Positions 1 through 9,545 of a DNA stretch of 27,503 bases are shown piece by piece (positions within the stretch are counted from its first letter, which is position 1; every line of letters begins with the position of its first letter). Below the pieces are notes generated by a model. That model made no database searches. It was not told the DNA's origin and was given only the letters and a program-made list of their open reading frames with translations. The stretch is from Chromera velia. Lineage: Eukaryota; Sar; Chromeraceae. The translations under genes were made by a program, and so were the position numbers. The stretch covers positions 15,001 to 42,503 of the forward strand of contig JAHBMJ010000690.1 of NCBI GenBank assembly GCA_018398765.1, read 5' to 3'.

Positions 1-1300
1 GAAGGATCTGGCTCGATTATGCATGTCCATCACAAAGGAAGGTGTGTGCAAGGATAAATCCTTGCCGGGAAGGCAGTGAAAAGAATGAGTCAGTGAGCAA
101 GCAGGCCAGCGCGGAGGAAGCCTGTGGGGACGAGCTGTGAGCGTTTAGAGGGAACTAGTGGGAGGAACGAAGAGGAAGCTGCCTGCAGCAGCCTGGCAAT
201 TGATCTGATGATACGGCGACGTTTGGATCCATCACGGCTGTGTGAGAAGAAGGGAGGGAAGAACGTTGGCATGAATGACGTGCTGCGCGGTCTTCTCTCT
301 TCCTCAGGAAAAGAGGAGAAAAGAGAACGCACCGTTGACTTTCGTCGATTGACTTAAGCGGTTTCAGCACGGAAGGGATCTAATGGGGGGGAATCGGTAT
401 GCATGTGTTTGTTTCTTAATCAGAGGTTTTCAGATTGAGGAGTTTGCGTGCGGCTGCAAAAAGAAGAAAGGAGACCTCGATCGTCATCCCCTCGAGAGAG
501 ACAAGAAAGCTGCAGGATCCATGTATGCGTGCAAAGGAGAAAATAGCGTGCAAAGAATGAAGACAAATAAATCCTGTGTCGCAAGAGAGTCATGCAAGTG
601 AGGTGAGAGCATGTGGTGGCGTGTCGAGAGCTCCGCATCTCAATGCATCGATCGAAAGATGACCGACCAGCTTGAAATTTATTGAAATTCAGGTCTTGTT
701 CCATTCTGCTCTTTTTCTGATTCGTTCTTTCTGGTCTCTCCGGAGGTCTGTGTGGATGTCTTTCTTTTCTTTCTGTCCCGTGCAGAAGTTGCTTTTCTTG
801 TACACAAGTGCGTGTGTGTCTGTTCCTATCTTCTCCTTCTTCTGTCGCCTGCGTGAGAGTCATGCAGAGAGTCGTCTTGCGCGTGTGAACTTGTGACTGT
901 CTTTTCGATCGTTCGCCTTCCATGCTGGCTCTTCTTCTTTAGTCTTCTGTGAGTGTTTGATGAAGCGAAAAAAGGCGGGGACCTGGAGAAAGAGAGAGAA
1001 AACATCCTACCCTGTCCGAACAGTAAGTGTTTTGACGGAGTCAGTGGTGAGCTGAAGTCGAGATGTGCTTTGGGAAGAATGAAACGGAACCCCTTTGTCT
1101 GGCAAATCTGGGGGTCCTACAACGGTTAAAGTTCTTTTTTTGCGTCCGACTGGTCTCAGCTTTTCTTTTCAGTCTTTTCTTCCTTTCTTTTACCTACAGT
1201 CTTTTCTAGAGTCTTTTCAAAGACTCTTTTGCGCATGCTGCTTTTCTTTTAGTGTGACGGACGACAAGTGTATGAATGACAATAGTGGATGAAATGCATG
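1..1300. other. Unassigned pyrimidine-rich region
   Basis: No coding region can be supported here. Open frames exist on both strands, the longest being 167 codons on the minus strand at 420-923, but their translations are basic, low in hydrophobic core residues and typical of shadow frames. The plus strand between about 670 and 1250 is rich in T and C. It includes an acceptor-like run ending in GTGCAG near 786. The stretch could therefore contain introns or untranslated parts of a gene lying mostly outside the window, but nothing proves it. Confidence 0.35.
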
Positions 1301-1805
1301 TTCATATTGTTTGAGGCTTCAATTTGATACCAGACAAAAGTCGCAATTAGTAGCAATCAGAAAAGAAAACTTTCAAGATATTGCTCTGTCTCAGACTGTC
1401 TGGTGTATTGTGGTCCTCTGCATGGTCACTATATATATAGCTGCTAACTGCGATCAAGCACTCCAATATTAAATAATTTTAGATTTTCTTTATTTTTTCA
1501 TAATTGCTTGCCTAGTTGCTAGTCTAGTTGCTTGCTAGCTATAGAATGGTTGCAGTCTATTGCTTTAACAGTACTTCTAGTAATAGCTATTCAACATGTT
1601 GCTAGACATGTTGCTTCAACATAAAAAATATGCAGTGAAGTTCATGCGTATGTGCCATGCAACTTGAATGATTATTTCTTAGTTATGAAGTTATGTTTTT
1701 AAGAGTTTCGGAACCTCCCTGAACCTAAGTCTTAGGCTAAGTGCCACTTAAAAAAATATAATCAAGATCATCTCTATCTGCGGCATCTTTTTTCAAGAAA
1801 CCGTC
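1301..1805. other. AT-rich intergenic stretch with short internal repeats
   Basis: AT-rich DNA without coding potential. It contains clustered short repeats such as GTTGCTTGCTAGC-like words near 1515-1545. A tandem ACATGTTGCT word occurs twice near 1593-1614, and a palindrome CCTAAG-T-CTTAGG lies near 1723-1735. It abuts the left duplication of the hAT-like element. Confidence 0.4.
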
Positions 1806-1813
1806 CACGCCTG
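1806..1813. repeat. Left target-site duplication of the hAT-like element
   Basis: CACGCCTG, identical to the 8 bases immediately after the right end at 2916-2923. Confidence 0.75.
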
Positions 1814-2915
1814 TAGTGACCATGTTTGATTTGATTATATTTGATTTGATTTGATTTGATTTGATTTGAGCTTCAACCTCAAATATTTGATATGTGAGGT
1901 AAGATTTGAGGTTAACCTCTTAGGGTTCCTCACTGAGTCACTGACTTACTATCACTCTGATCATTTTTCTCATGACAATAGTTATCAGAACATTTCTGAT
2001 GTGTGTTTCAAAAATTTAAAAAAATATATATAAAATTATAATTTATCAGTTCCGTAAAAAAAATATGCCTGTGTGGCAGTGTATATACACTAGTCACTGA
2101 GACTCACTCTAGTACTAATAGAGATTAAGAACGTAAAATTGATAAATTTGAAATTGCATATGACTTTTTATTGATACGATAAAGTTAGAGCACGTACCAA
2201 AATTGAGGTGACAATCACTCAGCTTTATGGCACTTCCTTTTCCTCTAGCTTTTCCTTTTTTTCATGATCACTTTCTTCAATGTGTCAAGCCATGCTGATT
2301 GATGAGGTGGGTTTGAAAAGAACTGGTTGCCGCTGCTGTATACTCACAGCCACAAATAGTTTCTCCTTCCCCCTCGGCTCCTTGTAGTTTCACCTGATAC
2401 TAAATCACATTTGCCCCCTTTTGCATGGACCATATTTTTTTTGCGTACCCGGCTCTAAAAACAAATGCCTCCTTCTTCCCGTTCGACCCTGTTGGATTGT
2501 GTGACATGTTTTTACGGGGTGTAAAATGTTTGCAGACGCTCAAAAAGGGGGCCGTAAAAGATGTTCCAGCACCAGAAAAGTCAACACAGCTGTTCGGCAA
2601 AACGTCAGCTGATCGGTTTACCTCTGCATGAAGTGAAAGGGGGTGAAACGTCAATTTCAGTGCAGCTGAAAACGTTTTTTTTTTGAGAGCAAACCATCAA
2701 GATTTAGGTTTTTTCATTTGAATTAGCATGCGTGACGGATCGGTATTTGCAAAAGTTTTTTTGGGACCTTCATATTTGAGGTTGAAAGTCATATTGATCA
2801 AATATTTGATCGTATTTGATAGGTCTTTAAACACTAGGTCCTTCCTGACTGGATATTTGATTTGAGCTTAAGTCCTACCTCAAATTAAATCAAATCAAAT
2901 CAAACATAGTCACTA
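1814..2915. mobile_element. hAT-like non-autonomous DNA transposon (MITE-type), 1102 bp
   Basis: The left end reads TAGTGACCATGTTTGATTTG and the reverse complement of the right end reads TAGTGACTATGTTTGATTTG, with one mismatch in the first 23 bases. The ends are flanked by a perfect 8-bp direct repeat CACGCCTG at 1806-1813 and 2916-2923. An 8-bp target-site duplication and termini beginning TAGTG agree with the known hAT pattern (8-bp duplication, Y-A-R-N-G ends). The subterminal DNA is rich in TTTGA repeats in inverted orientation on the two sides. No transposase frame is present: the interior frames at 2400-2654 are short and unrecognisable, so mobility would depend on an enzyme supplied in trans. 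The assignment to hAT is inferred from the termini alone. Confidence 0.8.
1827..1869 (+). repeat. TTTGA pentanucleotide microsatellite
   Basis: About eight near-perfect copies of the pentamer TTTGA, lying inside the left end of the hAT-like element. The complementary pentamer TCAAA recurs in the right end (about 2880-2905), so the two arms could pair into a long stem. Confidence 0.7.
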
Positions 2916-2923
2916 CACGCCTG
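2916..2923. repeat. Right target-site duplication of the hAT-like element
   Basis: CACGCCTG, matching 1806-1813 exactly. Both copies are retained without a mismatch. Confidence 0.75.
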
Positions 2924-3300
2924 CGGTATAGATGGTCAAGACACCGTCCAGATATGTGGCTGTGGCTTTCAAGACACCATGAATGATCTGCGCCTGCGGC
3001 GCGGACTCTTAAGCCTATCCAAAAATGTGGCCTGAACTTTCAAGTGGTAGTCAGTTTCGGGTGATTCAAAATTTAAATTAACCGTGACTATATGCGATTC
3101 GACTCTAGATGAAGTGGTATATGGAACAATAGGCCCCTTGAATAGGGAGAGCCAAGAGTAGATTCCACCCGGTAGAACGGCGACAGTGCATGCTCAAGTT
3201 ACAGCTCACTGGCAACCTGTAAAGCACTATAATTAAATTGCGTTCTGTGTTACCCAAGTTTGGTTGAACTTGGGAGCGAACGGATTTTCTTCAGTCACGA
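2924..3300. other. Intergenic stretch, no gene seen
   Basis: Mixed-composition DNA between the hAT-like element and the G-rich tract. No coding frame of note was found. Words such as ACACCGTCC near 2941 echo the sequence ACCGTCCACG left of the element, suggesting that the insertion site itself lay in older repeated DNA. Confidence 0.35.
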
Positions 3301-3790
3301 GAGAAGATGGCTTCATTTTGAGGGCGCTGGAAGAGGGTGTGGAGGGTGGGAGATAGTGGGGGAAGGCCGGGACACTCAGACTAGGGAGACTGAGGAGACG
3401 TAGGAGATGGCAAGACAAACTCCATTCTTAGGCCGGGACACTCAGACTATGGAGACTGAGGAGACATAGGAGACGGCAAGACAAACTCCATTCTATTGTC
3501 TGATTACGTACTTCAAATCCTGTAGCAGACTTTCTCTGAGGGCCTTTGATTCTCGTGTCTCCTTCTTCAGGCTTGATGGGAGGGGCATATAGGGAAGGAG
3601 GGTCAATAGGGTAGACGAGCGGTGGAGGAGTTCAGATGGAGGGGGGTGGAGGGGGGGACAAAGAGAGTTGGAGGGCGGCGGAGCTGGATCTCGAAGGGGG
3701 GGTAGGGGGGGCAAGATATTCGTAGGGTGGTGCGGCGGAGCTTGACTTTGACAGAAGGGCAGGGCCCCCTCTACTTTGAGGGGGGGACGC
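3300..3790 (+). other. G-rich, strand-asymmetric tract
   Basis: The plus strand here is strongly enriched in G (and A), with many G runs of 4-7, especially at 3640-3710 and 3780-3795. The complementary frame at 3493-3867 gives a proline-rich 124-codon translation, which is an expected by-product of C-rich DNA and is not taken as a gene. The run spacing is compatible with G-quadruplex formation. Confidence 0.5.
3365..3494 (+). repeat. 66-bp tandem duplication (2 copies)
   Basis: The unit beginning GGCCGGGACACTCAGACTA at 3365 is repeated at 3431 with only a few substitutions (for example AGGGAG versus ATGGAG and CGTAGGAGATGG versus CATAGGAGACGG). The high identity indicates a recent tandem duplication. 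No protein frame appears to be served by it. Confidence 0.8.
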
Positions 3791-3800
3791 CGGGGGTAGT

Positions 3801-3842
3801 ACGGACAATTAACAACTGACAGTCGTTGACAGCCTGATATAT
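3801..3842 (+). repeat. Dispersed repeat copy A (pair with 7640-7689)
   Basis: ACGGACAATTAACAAC followed by TGACAGTCG, TTGACAGCCTGATATAT. The same string occurs at 7640-7689 in the same orientation, interrupted there by two 4-bp additions (GTAC and ATCA). The similarity stops abruptly on both sides. Confidence 0.75.
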
Positions 3843-3859
3843 TATCACACGCATGCAGT

Positions 3860-4890
3860 TTATCCAATTCGAGTTTGAGTGCTATTTCCCTAAGTCGCGC
3901 GTTTGGTGTGATGGTTCCAAACTGAAGGTAAAATAGTGTATTTTGAAACGCAAAATTTACTATTTCACGAAAAAAATTGAAAAACTCGAGTTTGTTAAAA
4001 AATTATGGGTCCGCAAATTTTGGGGTTTTTCAGGTTATGCAAAGGAGACGGCCCAGACCCAGAACAACATTTTCACTCAGAGGTCGAATTTCGCAAAACC
4101 GTTGAAATTTAATTAAGAAATATACATTTGATTAATTTAATTTAAATTTAATTTTGCGCAACACATAGATGGAGGCGTAGGGACATAAATAATGGCTGAA
4201 GTGAAAGGGAAGCAAGCGAATGGCTGGCAGTAGAAGGCTAGAAGAGAAAGAATAAGACCTGAGGGCGGGAGACAGAAAGACGGAGGCAGCTGATGGGAGA
4301 GAAAAGACTGCACCACCAAAGTGGAGGTACAGGCATTCAAGTGAGGGCTGCAAGCGGAGGGAGACAAGTGAATCTAGTAAGCGAATGGCTGGCACTGTCA
4401 GCTGAAGACCGAAAGAAAAGAAGGTTCCCGGAAGAATGAAACTACAGCCAATAAACCCGTACCAATTAATTAATTCAGCTGTTGGCTTGTGTGCTGTGTA
4501 GTGTTGGGATATATGGCTTATGGACGTTGGACCTAGAGGTCTGCAATGCCGGCTGTCTACTCAGACTCTGCCTGTCAAGGTCAGACAAATGGTCGTCAAT
4601 AGATGTCCGTTGTAGGTGAGTGTCTCAAGTCGATGCATGCATATGAACGCCCAAGCGTATGTGCTGGTGATCCGCAAAAGTTTATGTACTAAAATGTAGA
4701 AATCTTCTGGGGCCTCTTTGGTTGTTCAGATATCACCTCTACCCTCAAGAAGCCATCCTGTGACTCTATGATTTGTCAATCAAACTCCGGGCTTTAGCAG
4801 GCTGGCGCCTTTGGCATCAGAGCTTTAGCGATAGAAAGCTTATTCTTTCTAGTATGCAATATCATCAGGGCTCTGACGATATTAAAAAAC
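3860..4890. other. Intergenic stretch with a short direct repeat
   Basis: No gene is supported. The minus frame at 4132-4395 is low-complexity. A 16-bp direct repeat AAGCGAATGGCTGGCA occurs at 4214-4229 and again at 4379-4394. AT-rich runs lie near 4100-4150. The last 50 bp contain ATTCTTTCTAGTATGCAATA, which recurs just beyond the right end of the second mobile element (5697-5716). Confidence 0.4.
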
Positions 4891-4898
4891 TAATTCTT
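4891..4898. repeat. Left target-site duplication of the 796-bp element
   Basis: TAATTCTT, identical to 5695-5702. Confidence 0.7.
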
Positions 4899-5694
4899 CG
4901 TGGGCACCCTACTCGGAAAGATCAGCGGCATTTTTATGAAAAATAAAAGATAAAAAATGAAAGAATTGAAAGACTTTTGCCAAAAAAGAAAGACTGATAA
5001 TCAACACCAGAAAAGCAACAAAACAGGTGTCAAAAAAAAAAATTTTCGCCTGCAGCGTACTCACAATCATCCTAAAACTGAACACTGGAGGCAACATTCA
5101 GGTGCATTCAGTGTGATTAACAAGCAAAAAGTATAGTTGACAAGAATAAAACTATTTTTTTGATAATTGAAATACTCTTATTAGACCATTACATGGTCTG
5201 ACATATACATTACAGACGTTTGTTAGGCCAGCCTAAGTACCAGCCGGTGCCGGCGAAAGTTGCTGCATGAAACTTTAGTGAAACTATCATGACGTCGTAT
5301 GAGTAAAACAGTTACTTTGGTAAGGTTTTGACCGGTTTTGACGCTGCCAGTGGTAAAGGAATGTTTTGCCAGTAGATGGGCTATGAAATAGAAAGACTAG
5401 CAGAAAGAGCTTCAGAAAGTCACTGTTGTGATTCGAAAGAAGTGAGCTACTAGCCACATACGGCTTGAGTCCAGAGATATGTATTTACAAATATATTATC
5501 GCGTCAATCATTGCACATTGTCAGTTTCATGCACTGAAAACCATCAAACCATTTAGTGTAACATTAACTAGACCGAACTAGACACCTGTAAAAATCACTG
5601 TTTGACAATTTTTTGAAAGATTATGTATTTTTTGAAAGTTTAGAATACTTTTTTTAAAAAATGAAAGAAGATCTTTCCAAGTAGGATGCCCGCG
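4899..5694. mobile_element. Non-autonomous TIR transposon (MITE-type), 796 bp, 8-bp TSD
   Basis: The 25-bp left terminus at 4899-4923 (CGTGGGCACCCTACT, then CGGAAAGATC) matches the reverse complement of 5670-5694 (CGCGGGCATCCTACT, then TGGAAAGATC) with three mismatches. It is bounded by a perfect 8-bp direct repeat TAATTCTT at 4891-4898 and 5695-5702. The interior is AT-rich with no recognisable transposase; the frame at 4909-5097 is a low-complexity shadow. An 8-bp duplication is known for hAT, P and some Merlin elements. The CGYGGGCA terminus is not the usual hAT start, so the superfamily is left open. Confidence 0.75.
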
Positions 5695-5702
5695 TAATTC
5701 TT
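5695..5702. repeat. Right target-site duplication of the 796-bp element
   Basis: TAATTCTT, identical to 4891-4898. It overlaps a longer 20-bp similarity (ATTCTTTCTAGTATG-CAATA-like) to the flank about 45 bp left of the element. Confidence 0.65.
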
Positions 5703-5817
5703 TCTAGTATGTAATACAGCTCTAGCCCACAGTAGCTAGCTTGAAAATGTTATAACTACCCCCTTGATGCTTCACTGCTTTTCTAGATAAGGCTCTTCAA
5801 GACACTGAGATCCGTAA

Positions 5818-6657
5818 CACTCACTGATTCATTCAAGTACCCACTCACTTCTTCATTCACTCCCACACTCACGCACTCACCCACGCTCACTCACTGACTC
5901 ATTCATTCATTTATTCATGCATGCATTGATTCATTTATTATTCATTCACCCACTGCCTCATTCAATCTCATTCACCAACACCCTCATTTACTCACTGACT
6001 CACCCACCCGCACTCACTAGCTCTTTCACCCACCTTCACTCAATCATCTATCCATTCACTTACTCATTCACCCACCCACCCAATCATTCATTCACTCACT
6101 GATTCGTTCACATACCCACTCACTTCTTAACTCACTCCCACACTTACGCACTCAGTATAACATCCACCGCGCTCACTCACCTACGCATTTATTCATTCAT
6201 TCATTCATTCATTCATTCATTCATTCATTTATCATTCATTCACTAACTCCCTCATTCTCTCACTCACTCATCCACTCACCCACGCAGCCTTGCTCACTCA
6301 TTGACTCACTCACTCCCATACCACCGTCACTCACTCATCCATTTACTCACTCACTCACTCACTCACTCACTCATTCATTCATTCATTCATTCATGCATTC
6401 ATTCACTCACTTACTCACCTGCACTCTCTTGCTCTTTCACCCACCTTCACTCACTTATCAACTCACTCACTCAGTGACACTCACTCACTCACTCAATCAG
6501 TCACTCACTCACCCACCCACCCACCCACCCGCTCATTCAGTCACCCATCCATCCATGCAACCATCCATCCATCCATCCATCCATCCATCCATCTATTCAT
6601 TCATTCATTCATTCATTCATTTATTCATTCATTCATTCATTCATTCATTCATTAACC
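5818..6657 (+). repeat. Degenerate tetranucleotide array (ATTC/ACTC/ATCC)
   Basis: About 840 bp made almost wholly of CATT, CACT, CACC and CATC tetramers, with pure blocks such as (ATTC)n near 6190-6230, 6370-6395 and 6596-6652, (ACTC)n near 6350-6372 and (ATCC)n near 6545-6592. The open frames inside (5917-6102, 6393-6665) encode only H/S/T/P/L/I runs and are artefacts of the repeat. The reverse-complement tetramer TGAA reappears at 7690-7712. Confidence 0.9.
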
Positions 6658-6659
6658 CC

Positions 6660-7639
6660 TCCTGACCGATAGGTGCTATATGCAGACAGCCATTTTGTGA
6701 GGCAGATAGTCAGGCACGCAGACACAGCCACAGGCAAGAACAGTTAGGCAAAGGCAGACATAAGCATGCTTATCCCATCTATCTCTGTCTCCAGCATGCT
6801 TTCTTTTTCTGGAGGCGTGTGTGCTGGTCGCAGCGATTCCTGCGTCAATTTAAAAGATTAGCAGCAGTTCAATAAGATTGTACTTCATTGGTTGACAATG
6901 GTTAGCTCCTTTGGCTTACCGGTCTTGGAGTCAATGCAATCATTCAGTTTATTGCCTCTGCTGGTGAAAAAGAGAACAAACGCTTCAAAAAAGTCTTTAC
7001 CCTCAAAAATCTGACAGTGCCGTACGTATGAATCATGGACCCATAAGAACGTTGTGACTGGCAGTGATAGAAATTGGAACGTCGTTTACAGTCTGATACT
7101 AGATGTGCTCGCGATGTCCTCAACAACGTCTTAGGGTGTATTGTTGCCCACCGGACATTTTGGGAAAAGACAAGTATACAGACATGGTCAGACCAAATTC
7201 GCCAGCCTAAGAGTATGTGCTGACTGTAGCGGACCGACATACAGTAACAGGCTAGAAGACCGAGACGTTTTTCAGACAGCTTTTGCACCAAAATGCATGC
7301 ATGTATGCAAACAACTGATAGAGCTGTCAGCTTTGGAGCGGCACGGTCGGGCTTTGGCATGGCCGCGCCTTCGGTACGGTCGGGCTTTGGCGTGGCCACG
7401 CTTTCGGCACGTGGTTAGGCTTTGGCAGTCCGGGCTTTGGTGGCCACTCCAGATCAACCATATATAGGAAGCCTTCTTGGGGGTAGTCGCCTCGGAGGGC
7501 AAAACAGATGGACTTACCGCATGTACTCTTGAGAGCTGTGTGTCTCTATTTTTATGATAAAACAACGTAATGCATTTTTTCTGCCGGAACGTGTAGGGGG
7601 TCTGAACTAGACAGATACCGAGGCCCTGGGCCCCGGCAC
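6660..7639. other. Intergenic stretch, no gene recognised
   Basis: Two overlapping minus frames (6944-7399, 7272-7673) and one plus frame (7141-7467) are open, but none has recognisable motifs. All cross the 33-bp tandem repeat, whose translation explains the repeated K-A-R-P residues. No gene is called here. Confidence 0.4.
7343..7431 (+). repeat. 33-bp tandem repeat (2 full copies plus decayed remainder)
   Basis: Units start at 7343 and 7376 with ACGGTCGGGCTTTGGC, each 33 bp, differing at a few G/A and C/T sites. A shortened third copy (ACGTGGTTAGGCTTTGGC) follows at 7409, and a GGGCTTTGG word lies at 7432. Confidence 0.75.
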
Positions 7640-7689
7640 ACGGACAATTAACAACGTACTGACAGTCGATCATTGACAGCCTGATATAT
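7640..7689 (+). repeat. Dispersed repeat copy B (pair with 3801-3842)
   Basis: Same words as copy A in the same order, with an extra GTAC after AACAAC and an extra ATCA before TTGACAGCC. It lies directly before a short (TGAA) microsatellite at about 7690-7712. Confidence 0.75.
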
Positions 7690-7924
7690 GAATTGAATGA
7701 ATGAATGAATGACTATAGCCGTTAGAGCCTAGCTCTTGGCAGTCTATGTTCATGCAAGTCTTGTTTAAGATCCTAGCTCTTAGACTACTTCAAGAGACGG
7801 TAGGCTGAAACAAGACTTCAACGGCGAAGCTGATTTGGAATCAGAGGAAAAAATGAGAAACAACAAGTTAGAGAATGTTCATCAAAGTGATTCAAGCGAA
7901 TAAAAAGAAATACAAAGCTCTCAA
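7690..7924. other. Short intergenic spacer between repeat copy B and LINE remnant
   Basis: Starts with (GAAT)n-type DNA to about 7712, then mixed AT-rich DNA in which the word CCTAGCTCTT occurs twice (near 7728 and 7773). No gene is seen. Confidence 0.35.
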
Positions 7925-9545
7925 ACAATTTTTATAGCGCTTTCGAGGTCTGCTTTCAAGCCATCCTACAACAATTTCCTTGTCTCCTTCTCTCCCGGGT
8001 CTGCTCCTTCCACACCCGAATTACCATTCACTCTGAGTCCCTGTAACCGATGTGTCTGTCTCTCAGAGTCAATGGCCCGTAACCCCTCCCTTGCGGAGGC
8101 CCACCGAAGGCAAACCGACAATCTATGCCATAGGTCATCAACTTTCCTCCCTTCCACGCAGGAAGACTCTTTGCAGAAGACCTCAGCAGACACGCCTGCT
8201 CTCTCACCTTATCTGTTGAAAGAAAAGACCCTTGCTAATAGTTCAATCCTCTTATGCAGAGCTTTCTTAGGCAGACCAAAAACTTTCATTCTACCCCTCC
8301 CCTATGTTCGTGATGGGAAGAGAGCAGAAAGAGACAGGATCTGGAAGAAGAAGGAAAGGCTCTCTGTATACCAGACAGATGTGCAGTCAGGGGAAAACGT
8401 GTAGCCTCTTGTTGCTCTCTTTTTTTTATACACTCCTTTCCCACTGTATCATTTATTTTTGAATCGACAAAAATTTTAAGGTTCTGTCTACCTGGATTCC
8501 TTCCTGAAGCCTGTATAGGGAGAGACATTAGAAATTCAAGGTCAGCCCATACAAAGAGTCCACGCACCATTCTTCTCTGCCTCTGGCCTTCTGGCCCCCT
8601 CCAGACCCCGAGAAGTGCCTGAGGGATAGGGAGGGTGGAACGACTTAGAGAGATCCAGAAGTTTACTAGGAAGTTTATAAAACGAACATACAGAAGAGCT
8701 CGCATAGGAAGGAGACCTAAGCAAAGAAGAGAAGGAATACGGAGGCTGCGGAAGGGAAGACGGGTAGCCCAACGCACGAAACACGAACGTAAATTATCGA
8801 TCGATTCCCAGTCTGTTTGCCTGACAGGAAGACACTCGAGACTATATAATGCAACCGGTTCCCAGCAAGTCTGCAGAAGCTGAATCTTCGCCCCAAGAGA
8901 CAACCCTGGTATGTTTGCTGTCAACCCAATGCACGCTCTCCGTTTCGCAGCCATGCTTCAATCGATCGAACTAAGTTCCCCACTTCAAAAAACAAGCATC
9001 CCAGATATTTATATTCATCCGTTCTCTCTACTTCTTTCCCTCCATACATGACTGCTCCTGCACATTCATTATACTCATCAGACAGACGGAGGATTTTTGT
9101 TTTCTTCAAATTAATTTTTAACCCCCACTTCTCACAATATATATGCAATGCATTGAATTTGGCTTGGAGGTCTGAGGTGCAGTGCGCAAAAAGAACTAAG
9201 TCGTCCGCGTACCCCAGGCTCCCCACTTCTTGCTCACCCAAACAAACTTTCTCTGTCTGGCTCCCATCCTCCCTCAGTCTATTACTAATACATTCATGCA
9301 GGTCATTTAAATTTAACATACAAAAGAAAAAGAGAAGGAGGCAATGCATCCCCTTGTTTGATGTCTGCCCCTTCATTAAATAACATACTGTCCCCGTCCA
9401 CTCTTGCCCTAACCCTTCTATACATTACTGTTACCATAGAGAGGTCTGCAAGTTGGATACCTTCCTTCTCTAACTTCACTAAGAGTTTGTCTCGTGGGAT
9501 TGAGTCAAACATCTTAGAAAAGTTGATAAAACCTCCGAACAGCGC
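7925..9545 (-). pseudogene. 5'-truncated, frameshifted non-LTR retrotransposon (LINE) reverse transcriptase
   Basis: Read from high to low coordinates, the minus strand encodes the reverse-transcriptase core in order. First comes the FSKxFDSIPRDKL block (about 9475-9530), then IKQGDALPPSLF (about 9330-9365). The catalytic GYADDLVLFAHC box follows (about 9190-9225), then GLKINLKKTK (about 9100-9130), and finally a thumb/connection region with YLGCLF and a long hydrophobic tail down to about 8286. The reading frame breaks near 9306-9322 (TTAAATTTAAATGACC) and near 8920-8955, and probably again below 8286. The first block begins abruptly at about 9545: the endonuclease and everything 5' are missing, as expected of target-primed insertion that stopped early. 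A residual 3' frame (7966-8193) may belong to the same copy, so the 3' limit is approximate. Known function: reverse transcription for retrotransposition. This copy is dead. The LINE clade was not determined. Confidence 0.85.

Noticed and set aside
420-923. 167-codon minus-strand open frame
   Set aside because: The translation is basic and Ser/Thr/Arg-rich without hydrophobic core or motifs, and overlaps pyrimidine-rich DNA. It looks like a shadow frame.
5917-6665. His/Ser/Thr/Pro open frames in the tetranucleotide array
   Set aside because: They are direct translations of CATT/CACT/CACC repeats.
8072-8404. 110-codon plus-strand frame antisense to the LINE 3' region
   Set aside because: It overlaps the LINE remnant on the other strand and has no motifs.
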